Shown here: positions 7,925-15,197 of the stretch, in pieces
Layout: the number at the start of each line of letters is the position of its first letter
Numbering within the stretch: the first letter of the stretch is position 1
Assembly (NCBI GenBank): GCA_005503065.1
Contig: SCOE01000001.1
Span: forward strand, 186,001-250,000
DNA length: 64,000 nt
Direction of reading: 5' to 3'
Origin: Comamonadaceae bacterium ALPHA2B
GTDB lineage: Bacteria; Pseudomonadota; Gammaproteobacteria; Burkholderiales; Burkholderiaceae_C
The notes under the pieces: model-generated
Databases searched by the model: none
Told to the model about the DNA's origin: nothing
The model's input: only the letters and a program-made list of their open reading frames with translations
Position numbers and translations under genes: made by a program

Positions 7925-9028
7925 CTACAGGTTCTTGATCACTTCGTCGGCTTGCGCGCTGACGTTAAGCGGGGCGCCGGAGGCTCCGGCTGTGGTTCGC
8001 TCATACGTCAGGCGAAGGCGGCCGGGAAAATGCTGCTCATACCACGCGCGTTTGGCCTCCCACCTTGCCAGGTAGTTTGGATCAGTAGTGCGACCAACGT
8101 GCTCCCAGTAAATTTCTTCGCCCTGCCAGATAAGCGTGAAATCTGGCAAATACATTGTCCCATCCGGCGCAAAGAGCGGCTTCTCGTAGAAGAAGGTGAT
8201 CGCTCGTTCGTGAAGCATATTCGCGATGATCACTTCGGACTTACTCCTCACCATGTCGCGTGAGAGTGCCTCGTGAATCTTGCCGGCCTCGTACCACCCC
8301 TCGAGCTTCAGCAGCTGCGGCGGCGCTACATGCCATCCCAGGAGGGATGAGTTGATGCGGCTCAGCCAGCACCGCTCTCGGCGCCGCATGTCGATGAGCG
8401 CCCCGGCATCGCGCTGAATCAGCAGGGTGCAGTGGCGCTTGCCTCGCGTCAGCGCGGTGTACAGGAGTTCCTGACTGAGAAGCTGCCGCTTCGAAGCCGG
8501 AATGACGACATAGATCCGATCGAACTCGCTTCCCTGAGCCTTGTGGACCGAGATTGCGTAGCCCAGCTCCAGGTTCTCTTCCACACGCTGGTCCGGGAGA
8601 TATCGGCCACGAGCGTCCTTGCCTAGTTCGGCGCCGTAGTTGATACGGATGTCACCCTTGCGCGAGAACTTGACGGCGAAGCGCTGCAGGCGGAAGTTCC
8701 ACCTCTTCCAGTCGGCCTTGTCATAGCCGTGCGGGCCGACGAAGCCCAGCTCGCCATTGAACACGTCGCACTGATCGACGCGCTGGGTTCGGAAGTCATA
8801 TCCGTAGATCGGATCCGACATGGTCCGGTTCCGGATCTGAATCACCTTGTCGAAGAGCGCGATGCCGTCCAGCGCGCCTTTGCGCTTGATCAGGTCGCCG
8901 CTCTTGTGCAACTGCACAGCAAGGTTCAGCGCCTCAATTCCGTAAAGCTCGCCGCGGTAGGGGCTCAGAACCTGCGCATACTCCGGGCGCCAGTCAAACG
9001 CCCTGTCCCACAGCGCAAAGAACGGCAC
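7925..9028 (-). pseudogene. C-terminal fragment of a RecD/UvrD-like helicase with PD-(D/E)XK-type nuclease domain
   Basis: The 367 residues are only the C-terminal part of what is normally a much larger protein. The start begins in the middle of a domain and has no N-terminal Walker A region. Visible are the DKVIQIRN...VFNGELGFV segment, helicase motif V-like HKAQGSE (162-168), motif VI-like LYTALTRGKRH (189-199) and a C-terminal nuclease-like module, SEVIIAN (264-270), PDFTL (295-299), YWEH (307-310). Base composition is clearly lower in GC than the flanks and codon use is mixed, which suggests transfer. Homologues of this architecture occur on mobile elements and in defence loci. It may still be translated from GTG at 9028, but without ATP-binding motifs it is probably dead. 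Confidence 0.8.
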
Positions 9029-9030
9029 TG

Positions 9031-9186
9031 TGCTCGGGTCACGCCGTCGACCTGCAACAGTGCAGCGGCGTGGGCACGGTCGGACGGCGCTGCGGCGCCG
9101 TGGGCGGAAACGGGCGCCGGAGCGGGCACGGCGCGCACCGGTGCTGGGCCGGGCGCGGCGCGGAGGGCGGTGGTGGCCGAAATCAT
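9031..9186 (-). pseudogene. Possible N-terminus of an ABC transporter ATPase, truncated
   Basis: The minus-strand ATG at 9186 opens a frame with a proline- and alanine-rich leader, then DRAHAAALLQVDGVTRA, which looks like the first strand of an ABC ATPase (consensus LLxVxGVTxxF). The frame then meets the helicase fragment and loses similarity. Position supports this reading: it lies downstream of two NitT/TauT-type binding proteins on the same strand, where a matching ATPase would be expected. The similarity is short, so this is an inference and not a firm call. Confidence 0.35.
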
Positions 9187-9197
9187 GTGAAAGCTCG

Positions 9198-9259
9198 TTT
9201 GCTATGAAAACAGTAGCTGCTTGCGCCCGTGGGACGGGCGTTGTAGGCCCTTTTTGCTT
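9198..9259 (+). repeat. Interspersed repeat family R, copy 2
   Basis: TTTGCTATGAAAACAGTAGC, a GCGCCCGT-GGG-ACGGGCG hairpin, then a TAGGCCCTTTTTGCTT end. Same orientation as copy 1, with which it shares the hairpin and T-rich end. It lies in the junction region downstream of the binding-protein operon, where its hairpin plus T-run on the plus strand would look like an intrinsic terminator. Confidence 0.85.
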
Positions 9260-9312
9260 AAACGTTTCGAGTTGGGCTCAGGGGCTTGAGCATTCTTCGT
9301 GCAAGTCACGAT

Positions 9313-9373
9313 CCGTTCGCGCTGAGCCAGTCGAAGCGCTGTGCCGGGGCTTCGACAGGCTCAGCCCGAACGG
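9313..9373. repeat. Interspersed inverted repeat family S, copy 2
   Basis: Arms CCGTTCGCGCTGAGCCAGTC and GGCTTCGACAGGCTCAGCCC plus CGAACGG form a long imperfect hairpin. Same family as 4862-4925. It lies just beyond the 3' end of the binding-protein gene that stops at 9427, where it could stabilise or terminate the transcript. Confidence 0.85.
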
Positions 9374-9426
9374 TTGTAGGGGGGAGCGAGCTGTTCGCAC
9401 TGGCCCTCGACTGCCGGGCCGTGCGC

Positions 9427-10440
9427 TCAACTGCCCGGCTGCGCATACGCCTCGGGGAAGAAGTAGTCCTTCCACGACGCGGCCTTGTTCTTGAGCACGC
9501 CCAGCTTGTGCAGCTCGTCGGCGTACACCTGCGTGCGGTGCGGCGAGACGGTGAAGTCGTTCTCCGGGTCTTCGACGATGCGGCGCATCAGCGCGGGGTC
9601 GAGCTTCGACTGCTGCACGCGGATGAAGATGTCGGCCGCCTTGGCCTTGTCGGCCTTCACGATCTGCGCGGCCTCGACCAGCGCGGCGTAGAAGGCGCGG
9701 TACACCTTGGGGTTCTCGTCGCGGTACTTCTGCGTGGTGTAGAGCACGTTGAAGGTCGCCGGCCCGCCCAGGATGTCGTAGCTGCTGATCACCTTGTGCA
9801 CCGCCGGGTTGCCTGCCAGCGCCTGGTAGTAGAAGGGCGCGCTCGAGAAATGCGTGTTGATCTCCGACCCGCCCTTGACGAGCGCGGCCGTTGCATCCGG
9901 GTGCGGCAGGCTGACCGAGATGTTGTCGAAGCGCTTGAAGTCGGCCGGCCCGTACAGCTTGGCCGTCTCGATCTGCAGGGTGCGCGACTGGAAGCCCACG
10001 CCCGCCGCGGGCACGGCGATGCGGTCCTTGTCGCTCAGGTCCTTCAGCGTCTTGACGTTGGGGTTGTTGGTGATGAGGTAGTTGGGCAGCGAGCCCAGCG
10101 CCGCCACCGCCTTCACGTTCTGCTTGCCCTGGGTGCGGTCCCACAGCGTGAGCATGGGCGGCACGCCGGCCGAGACGATGTCGAGCGAGCCGGCCAGCAG
10201 CGCCTCGTTCATGCCCGTCGCGCCGGAGATGGCCGACCACTCGACCTCCACCACCGGCAGGCCTTGCGCCTTGGCGTGCTTCTCGATCAGTTTCTGGTCG
10301 CGCACCACGTCCAGCAGCAAATAGCCGATGCCGAACTGCTGCGCGATGCGGATGCGCCCTTCGGCGTGCGCAGCCAGCGAGGCCGCGGCCAGGCCCAGGG
10401 CGGTGAGGACGGCCGCGGTGCGGCGGGTGAGGGGGGTCAT
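9427..10440 (-). CDS. ABC transporter substrate-binding protein, NitT/TauT (sulfonate/nitrate) type
   Basis: A 337-residue periplasmic binding protein. The signal peptide is TRRTAAVLTALGLAAASLAAHA (about 5-26). The mature part starts GRIRIAQQFGIGYLLLDVV, the first strand and loop of the NMT1/SsuA fold, and continues with MNEALLAGSLDIVSAGVPPML and KDRIAVPA. It is about half identical by eye to the next gene upstream (10612-11622), so the pair arose by duplication. No permease or intact ATPase is next to it; the nearest candidate is the truncated ATPase at 9031-9186. With the TauD-like gene upstream, an organosulfur ligand is likely. Confidence 0.87.
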   Translation of the reverse strand: MTPLTRRTAAVLTALGLAAASLAAHAEGRIRIAQQFGIGYLLLDVVRDQKLIEKHAKAQGLPVVEVEWSAISGATGMNEALLAGSLDIVSAGVPPMLTLWDRTQGKQNVKAVAALGSLPNYLITNNPNVKTLKDLSDKDRIAVPAAGVGFQSRTLQIETAKLYGPADFKRFDNISVSLPHPDATAALVKGGSEINTHFSSAPFYYQALAGNPAVHKVISSYDILGGPATFNVLYTTQKYRDENPKVYRAFYAALVEAAQIVKADKAKAADIFIRVQQSKLDPALMRRIVEDPENDFTVSPHRTQVYADELHKLGVLKNKAASWKDYFFPEAYAQPGS

Positions 10441-10481
10441 GTCGGTGAGGGTTGAAATGCAGAGAGAGAGAGAGAAATGCG

Positions 10482-10594
10482 GGCAGCCGAACTCATAGGG
10501 CGCGGAGGTTTCGCAGAGGGCGCAGAAGTTTTCTTTTTTGAATGTCTTCTCTGCACCCTTTGCGCGGCTTTTGCGACCTCTGCGTTCGGCTGTC
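10482..10594. repeat. Long palindromic repeat family U, copy 1
   Basis: A 110-nt element with ends GCAGCCGAACTCATAGGG and CCTCTGCGTTCGGCTGTCC, and inner GCGCAGAAGT facing CTTCTCTGCA. The related and more regular copy is at 11654-11763. It lies between the two paralogous binding-protein genes and is preceded by a short GA-dinucleotide run (10461-10475). It may be a non-autonomous element that was copied along with the gene duplication. Confidence 0.8.
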
Positions 10595-10611
10595 CGGCTT
10601 CCAGCGGCGTG

Positions 10612-11622
10612 TCAGTTCGCCCCCGCCCCCACCACGTCGTCGAAGAAGTACTCCTTCACCGACTTCGGCTCGTTCTTGATGGCGCCGACGCGGTGCATGA
10701 ACTGGCCCAGCACGAGCGTGTTCTGCGGCTCGGTCTTGAACTGCACTTCGGGGTTGTTGATGATCTTCAGCAGCAGCGCCTTGTCGGTCTTGGCGCCGCT
10801 CACCTTCAGGTAGATGTCGGCCGCCTGCTCGGGGTTCTTGCGGATGAACTGCGCGGCCTCGTCCAGCGCGGCGACGAAGGCCTTGTAGGTCTTCGGGTTC
10901 TCGGTGCGGAATTTCTCGGTCGCGTACAGGACGGTGGCCGACGAGGGGCCGCCCAGCACGTCGTACGAATTGAGCACGATGCGGGCATTCGGGTTGCCGG
11001 CCAGTTCCTGCTCCTGGAAGGGCGGGTTGCCGAAGTGGCCCGTGATCTCGGTGCCGCCCTTGATGATGGCGGCGGCCGCGTCGGGGTGCGGCACGGCGAC
11101 GCTGATCCTGTCGAGCTTCGCGAACTCCTTGTCGCCCCACAGCTTGGCCGACGCCAGCTGCAGCACGCGCGACTGCACCGACACGCCCACGGCGGGCAGC
11201 GCGATGCGGTCCTTCTCGGTGAAGTCGGCAATGGTCTTCACCGACGGGTTGTTGGTCACCAGGTAGTACGGGAAGTTGCCCAGCGACGCCACGCCCTTCA
11301 CGTTCTGCCGGCCCTTGGTGCGGTCCCACAGCGTGAAGAGCGGGCCGACGCCGGCACCCGCGATGTCGATGCTGCCCGACAGCAGCGCGTCGTTCACCGC
11401 CGAGCCGCCCGACAGCTGCAGGAACTCGACCTTGGCGTCGACGCCCGCGGCCTTGGCGTGCTTCTCGATCAGCTTCTGCTCCTGCGCCACGTTGAGCAGC
11501 AGGTAGACGATGCCGAACTGCTGCGCGATGCGGATCTGCCCTTCGGCATGGGCGGCGAGCGAGGCGGTGGCCAGGCCCAGGGCGGTGACGAGTGCGGCGG
11601 CGCGGCGGGTGATGGGTTTCAT
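10612..11622 (-). CDS. ABC transporter substrate-binding protein, paralogue of the preceding type
   Basis: A 336-residue binding protein with signal peptide TRRAAALVTALGLATASLAAHA and the same start of the mature fold (GQIRIAQQFGIVYLLLNVA). It closely parallels 9427-10440 along its whole length, including DALLSGSIDIAGAGVGPLF, the EKDRIALPAVG segment and a C-terminal SVKEYFFDD against SWKDYFFPE. Differences concentrate in the presumed ligand cleft (for example FGNPPFQEQELAGN against FSSAPFYYQALAGN), so the two may bind different ligands. It is flanked by the two U repeats and lies downstream of the TauD-like gene in the same orientation. Confidence 0.87.
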   Translation of the reverse strand: MKPITRRAAALVTALGLATASLAAHAEGQIRIAQQFGIVYLLLNVAQEQKLIEKHAKAAGVDAKVEFLQLSGGSAVNDALLSGSIDIAGAGVGPLFTLWDRTKGRQNVKGVASLGNFPYYLVTNNPSVKTIADFTEKDRIALPAVGVSVQSRVLQLASAKLWGDKEFAKLDRISVAVPHPDAAAAIIKGGTEITGHFGNPPFQEQELAGNPNARIVLNSYDVLGGPSSATVLYATEKFRTENPKTYKAFVAALDEAAQFIRKNPEQAADIYLKVSGAKTDKALLLKIINNPEVQFKTEPQNTLVLGQFMHRVGAIKNEPKSVKEYFFDDVVGAGAN

Positions 11623-11653
11623 TTCAGCGGTAGGTTGGGAGAGGAGACAAATC

Positions 11654-11763
11654 GGGCAGCCGAACGCAGAGGGCGCAGAGGTTTCGCAGAGGGCGCAGAA
11701 GTTTTTTTGGTTGTCTTCTCTGCGTCCTTTGCGTGTCTTTGCGGCCTCTGCGTTCGGCTGCCC
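11654..11763. repeat. Long palindromic repeat family U, copy 2
   Basis: The ends GGGCAGCCGAACGCAGAGG and CCTCTGCGTTCGGCTGCCC are a perfect 19-bp inverted repeat about 70 nt apart. The interior repeats GGGCGCAGAGG / GGGCGCAGAAG and TTCTCTGCGTCC, so the whole element can fold into one long hairpin. It is situated between the TauD-like gene and the second binding-protein gene, where a strong hairpin could attenuate expression of the downstream pair. Confidence 0.88.
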
Positions 11764-11772
11764 GTATCCGGA

Positions 11773-12675
11773 TCAATACGGCACGTCGCCTTCGATCGTG
11801 GTGCGATACAGCTTGCGGCGCAGGTGGTCCGGGGTGCCGGCGGCCAGGTGCTGCACGGAGCGGTTGTCCCAGAACACCATGTCGTTCGGCTGCCAGGGGT
11901 GGCGGTACTGCAGCTGCGGCTTCACGGCCAGGGCGAAGAGCTCGGCCAGCACGGCGGCGCTCTCGTCCTCGGGCAGGTCGACGATGCGGGTGGTGAAGTG
12001 CTCGCTGACGAACAGCGCCTTGCGGCCGGTCTCGGGGTGGGTGCGCACGATCGGGTGCACGACCGGCTTCACCTCGTCGAGCTGGGCCTGCGTGAGCTTC
12101 GGCCGCCAGGGGCTGCGCGCGCGCAGTTCCTCGTACTTGGCCAGGTAGCTGTGCTCGGCGCGCAGCGGGGCGATGGTCGTCTTCAGCGCCTCGGGCAGTG
12201 CGTCGTAGGCGGCGTGCTGATTGGCGAACAGCGTGTCGCCGCCCTCGGCGGGCAGCTCCTGCGCGTGCAGCAGCGAGCCGAGGCTGGGCTTGTCCTTGTA
12301 CGACAGGTCCGAATGCCAGAAGTGGCCGGCGTCGCCCAGGCCGATGGGCTCGCCGTTCTCCTTGATGTTCGAGACGACCAGCACCTCGGGATGGCCGGCG
12401 AGCTGGAATTTCTTCTGCACGTGGATCTGCAGCGGCCCGAAGCGGCGGCTGAACGCGACCTGCTGCGCGGGCGTGATGCGCTGGTCGCGGAACACGAGCA
12501 CATGGTGGTCCAGGTGCGCGCGATGGATGCGCGCGAAGTCCTCGTCGGCCAGCGGGCGGCTCAGGTCCAGGCCGATGACTTCGGCGCCGAAGGGCGCGTC
12601 GAGGGCGCGGATGACGAGGCCCGCATCGGGCGTGGCGGAATCTGGGCGGACGGGGGACGAGGCGAGGGCGGACAT
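11773..12675 (-). CDS. TauD/TfdA family alpha-ketoglutarate-dependent dioxygenase
   Basis: A 300-residue Fe(II) and 2-oxoglutarate enzyme of the taurine/2,4-D dioxygenase family. All ligands can be placed: His121 and Asp123 in FWHSDLSY, distal His276 in RSVQHLA, and Arg287/Arg291 for 2-oxoglutarate and substrate carboxylate or sulfonate, at the same spacing as in TauD. Such enzymes cleave C-S bonds by hydroxylating the carbon next to a sulfonate, or act on sulfate esters. It heads an operon with two sulfonate-type binding proteins downstream. Start chosen at 12675 (MSALASS), since upstream in-frame sequence runs into the promoter region containing the GAACG-N13-TTGC motif. Confidence 0.9.
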   Translation of the reverse strand: MSALASSPVRPDSATPDAGLVIRALDAPFGAEVIGLDLSRPLADEDFARIHRAHLDHHVLVFRDQRITPAQQVAFSRRFGPLQIHVQKKFQLAGHPEVLVVSNIKENGEPIGLGDAGHFWHSDLSYKDKPSLGSLLHAQELPAEGGDTLFANQHAAYDALPEALKTTIAPLRAEHSYLAKYEELRARSPWRPKLTQAQLDEVKPVVHPIVRTHPETGRKALFVSEHFTTRIVDLPEDESAAVLAELFALAVKPQLQYRHPWQPNDMVFWDNRSVQHLAAGTPDHLRRKLYRTTIEGDVPY

Positions 12676-12737
12676 GGTGCAGGCCGGCGGCGGACGCCGC
12701 ATGGGATGCCCGCACTCTAGGCAGCGCGCGCCGATGG

Positions 12738-12767
12738 GGGAACGAACGATTTCTCGGTTGCTAACAA
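12738..12767 (+). promoter_or_regulatory. Shared sulfur-promoter motif, copy A (GAACG-N13-TTGC)
   Basis: The 30-nt stretch beginning GGGAACGAACG and ending GGTTGCTAACAA lies 63 nt upstream of the TauD-like start. It matches copy B (13890-13919) at more than 20 of 30 positions and copy C (22418-22439) in the GAACG-N13-TTGC skeleton. Because all three stand before organosulfur genes or the CysB-like regulator gene, it is a candidate operator for that regulator. Confidence 0.6.
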
Positions 12768-12813
12768 CGGAAACATCTAAGTCGCCACGCGCGCGGGCGC
12801 GTGCTGCAGGTTC

Positions 12814-12874
12814 AAGCCAAAAGTGCCTGTGGCGCCCGTCCATCGGGCGCGAGATGCTATCGATTCAGGAGCAT
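12814..12874 (-). repeat. Interspersed repeat family R, copy 4 (inverted)
   Basis: In reverse complement it reads ATGCTCCTGAATCGATAGCA, then a GCGCCCGATGGACGGGCGCC hairpin and an AGGCACTTTTGGCTT end. It abuts the CysB-like gene so closely that the TGA stop of that gene is part of the repeat edge. It occupies the space between the regulator gene and the TauD promoter motif. Confidence 0.85.
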
Positions 12875-13812
12875 CAGGGCTCGGCCGCGACGTCGCCCTG
12901 CGCCAGCGCCTGCTCGATCACGTCCTGCGTCAGCGTCGGCGCGAAGGACTCGATGAAGGCGTAGACGTACTTGCGCAGGTAGCCGCCGCGCCGCACCGCC
13001 AGCTTGGTCTCGTTGATGCCGAAGAGGTGGCCGGCATCGATGGCGCGCAGGGCGGTGTCGCGCTCGGCCTCGTAGGCCACGCTGGCGACGATGCCCACGC
13101 CCATGCCGAGCTGCACGTAGGTCTTGATGACGTCGGCGTCCATCGCGGCCAGCGTGATGTTCGGCTCCACCCCGGCCGCGGCGAAGGCCGCGTCGATGCG
13201 CGTGCGGCCGGTGAAGCCGGCGTCGTAGGTGATGAGCGGGTGCGCGGCCAGCGCCTGCAGCGTGAGCGGCGCCTGCAGCAACGCATGGTCCGGCGGCACG
13301 ACCACCGCGTGCGTCCAGCGGTAGCAGGGCAGCGCCACGAGTTGCGGGATGTCGGCCAGCGCCTCGGTGGCGATGCCCACGTCGGCCTCGCCGTCGAGCA
13401 GCATCTGCGCGACCTGACGCGGCGAGCCCTGGTGCAGGTTCAGCTTGACCTGCGGGAAGCGTTCCCAGAACTCCTGCACCGCCACCGGCAGCGCATAGCG
13501 CGCCTGCGAGTGGGTGGCCGCGATCGACAGCACGCCGCTTTGTTGCGCGGCGAACTCCTCGCCGGCCAGCCGCAGGTTGCTGCTTTCCATGAGCACGCGC
13601 TCGATGATGGGCAGCACGTGGCCGCCCGGCTCGGTGAGGCCGGTGAGCCGCTTGCCGGCGCGCACGAAGAGCTCGATGCCCAGCTCCTGCTCGAGTTCGC
13701 GGATCTGGCGGCTCACGCCGGGCTGCGAGGTGTTCAGGGCCTGGGCGACGTCGGTGAGGTTGAAGTTGCAGCGCACGGCCTCGCGGACCGAGCGCAGCTG
13801 CTGGAAGTTCAT
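12874..13812 (-). CDS. LysR-family regulator, CysB/Cbl-like
   Basis: A 312-residue LTTR with the start typical of the CysB/Cbl/SsuR branch: MNFQQLRSVREAVRCNFNLT, followed by the winged helix-turn-helix (residues about 18-42, TDVAQALNTSQPGVSRQI). The effector domain contains THSQARYALP, GEADVGIATEA and the C-terminal RGGYLRKYVYAFIESFAP, which are characteristic of CysB-like proteins that sense O-acetylserine or sulfate-related signals. Start at 13812 was chosen over an ATG at 13923 because the extra 37 residues are arginine-rich non-conserved sequence spanning promoter motif B. Its location beside organosulfur genes suggests it controls them. Confidence 0.9.
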   Translation of the reverse strand: MNFQQLRSVREAVRCNFNLTDVAQALNTSQPGVSRQIRELEQELGIELFVRAGKRLTGLTEPGGHVLPIIERVLMESSNLRLAGEEFAAQQSGVLSIAATHSQARYALPVAVQEFWERFPQVKLNLHQGSPRQVAQMLLDGEADVGIATEALADIPQLVALPCYRWTHAVVVPPDHALLQAPLTLQALAAHPLITYDAGFTGRTRIDAAFAAAGVEPNITLAAMDADVIKTYVQLGMGVGIVASVAYEAERDTALRAIDAGHLFGINETKLAVRRGGYLRKYVYAFIESFAPTLTQDVIEQALAQGDVAAEP

Positions 13813-13889
13813 GGCGGCGGCAACGGAATCGACACGGCAGCGCGGGGCGCGGCTGCCGGGCCGCCATTGTGCGAAGCGGCGCCCTGCAC

Positions 13890-13919
13890 GGGAACGACCG
13901 TTTCGCTGGTTGCTCATGA
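13890..13919 (+). promoter_or_regulatory. Shared sulfur-promoter motif, copy B (GAACG-N13-TTGC)
   Basis: The stretch beginning GGGAACGACCG and ending GGTTGCTCATGA lies 78 nt upstream of the CysB-like start. Near-identity with copy A in both flanks and spacing suggests autoregulation by the same factor. Confidence 0.6.
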
Positions 13920-13938
13920 TCAAACTGTCTTTGGGCCT

Positions 13939-15132
13939 TCAGGGCGTGCGCGGGGGCAGGTCCTTGAGCCGCTCGTAGCCGCTCAGCTCCAGAAAGCCCC
14001 GCCCTTCGAGCGCGCCGGTGACCTTCACGGCGCCTTCCCAGTACACGTTGGCGCTGGTGATGCCGGCGTCGAACTCGGCGTTGGACACGAAGGGCTCCAC
14101 CTCCAGGGTGCCGGCCGGCACGTTCACGCGCCATGCCACCGGGTAGCGGATGCCGGTGGCCGGGCTGGTCCATTGCCGCACCGGCTGCAGCTGCACGCTC
14201 TCGCGGGGCAGCGGGGTGGAGCTGCCGTCGGCCAGCGTGTGCGTGCCGGCAGTCACCACCGGCCGGCCCGTGCGGTCGAACAGCTCGTAGATCATGAGGT
14301 CGGAGCCGTCCGAGAGGTGCAGCGCGAACCAGTTCCAGCCCAGCTCCAGCACGTCGAACTCGCCCCACTGGTGGTCGTACCAGACGGTGCCGCGCACCTG
14401 TGTGCTCTGCCCGCCGACCTCGACCATGCCGTTGGCCGGCAGCCGCGGGCGCGAGTAGTAGTAGCTGATGCCGCTGCTGCCGAAGTCCAGCAGCCCCGGC
14501 GTGGTCGAACCGTCCGCCCGGTGCGCCACCAGCGGCGGCGCGTCGGCGAGGTCGAGCGTGAAGGAGGCGCCGCCGTCCAGGCTGGCCTGCAGCGTGTGGC
14601 TGCCCGCCAGCCTGGCGAAGCGCCAGCTCCCTTGGCGGAAGTCGAAGCCGTCTCGCACCGGCGCGGTGGCGACGCCGGCGGTCCGGTATTGGCCGTCGTA
14701 GCGCTTGCCGGTGCGCAGGTCGGTCAGCGCCACGTGCATCACCGTGTGCCGCACCAGGCCGCTGGCGACGAAGACGGCCACGTGGAAGGCGTAGCGCGGC
14801 CCCTCGTCGGCATCGAGGATGCCGTTGTAGTACCACCACTCCATGGCCGAGCCGTGCGGCGCCTCGTCCGTCGGCAGGTTCAGCGGGGGCAGCGCGGCGG
14901 TGCGTTCGCTCGGCAGGCCCGCGGCCTTCGCCGCGTCGGCTGGCGCATCGGCCTGCGCGAGGCGCGGCGCGCTGTCGGGCGTCGACGCGGCGAAATACCA
15001 GGCGATCGCCCCGATTGCCAGCATCGCCACCGCGAAGGCCATGCTCCGCATCAGGGCCCGGCGGCGGCTGCGCCGGCTGCGGTGGCGCTGGAATCGGCTG
15101 TAGCCGTCGCGCTTTTTGCCGAAGTATTTCAA
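13939..15132 (-). CDS. AttH/CrtC-like lipocalin-family protein, membrane-anchored
   Basis: A 397-residue protein of the carotenoid 1,2-hydratase/AttH-like family. I chose TTG at 15132, which has an AAGGAG Shine-Dalgarno 5 nt upstream; the upstream TTG at 15147 lacks one. The N-terminus is strongly basic (FQRHRSRRSRRR), then one membrane helix (about 30-48). The family marks are HGSAMEWWYYNGIL, MHVALTDLRTGKRY, the WYDHQWGEF motif and WNWFALHLSDGSDLMIYELFD. AttH-like proteins are usually exported and sometimes coupled to ABC exporters; function here is unknown. It lies between the second SsuA and the CysB-like gene and is followed by motif B. Confidence 0.78.
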   Translation of the reverse strand: MKYFGKKRDGYSRFQRHRSRRSRRRALMRSMAFAVAMLAIGAIAWYFAASTPDSAPRLAQADAPADAAKAAGLPSERTAALPPLNLPTDEAPHGSAMEWWYYNGILDADEGPRYAFHVAVFVASGLVRHTVMHVALTDLRTGKRYDGQYRTAGVATAPVRDGFDFRQGSWRFARLAGSHTLQASLDGGASFTLDLADAPPLVAHRADGSTTPGLLDFGSSGISYYYSRPRLPANGMVEVGGQSTQVRGTVWYDHQWGEFDVLELGWNWFALHLSDGSDLMIYELFDRTGRPVVTAGTHTLADGSSTPLPRESVQLQPVRQWTSPATGIRYPVAWRVNVPAGTLEVEPFVSNAEFDAGITSANVYWEGAVKVTGALEGRGFLELSGYERLKDLPPRTP

Positions 15133-15171
15133 GACCGCTCCTTGCAACTAAAGTTTGCATGGAGCCTATCA

Positions 15172-15189
15172 CCGCTGGCGCGCCAGCGG
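15172..15189. terminator. 18-bp perfect palindrome after the SsuA-like gene
   Basis: CCGCTGGCG followed by CGCCAGCGG, 9 nt beyond the stop codon of the minus-strand SsuA-like gene and upstream of the AttH-like start. It can form a stable hairpin, but no T-run follows on the minus strand, so it may be a transcript 3' stabiliser or an operator instead of a true intrinsic terminator. Confidence 0.4.
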
Positions 15190-15197
15190 CGGACGGA

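Larger units (their letters stand above)
9029..9426. other. Gene-poor junction region with remnant and repeats
   Basis: About 400 nt without an intact gene. From left to right it holds the junction with the helicase fragment (near 9029), a possible truncated ABC ATPase start (9031-9186), repeat R2 (9198-9259) and the inverted repeat S2 (9313-9373). The density of repeats and remnants marks a recombination scar. Confidence 0.7.

Noticed and set aside
7925-9028. Complete anti-phage defence gene
   Set aside because: The reading frame has only the C-terminal part of the helicase and no Walker A region, so it is a remnant and not a working system.
10459-10476. GA-dinucleotide run near the start of the binding-protein gene
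   Set aside because: Only about seven units; probably a slippage-prone spacer but too short to call a phase-variation switch.
12857-15172. Long minus-strand open frame across the CysB-like and AttH-like genes
   Set aside because: Arginine- and alanine-rich shadow of the real frames, typical of high-GC DNA; it has no recognisable motifs.
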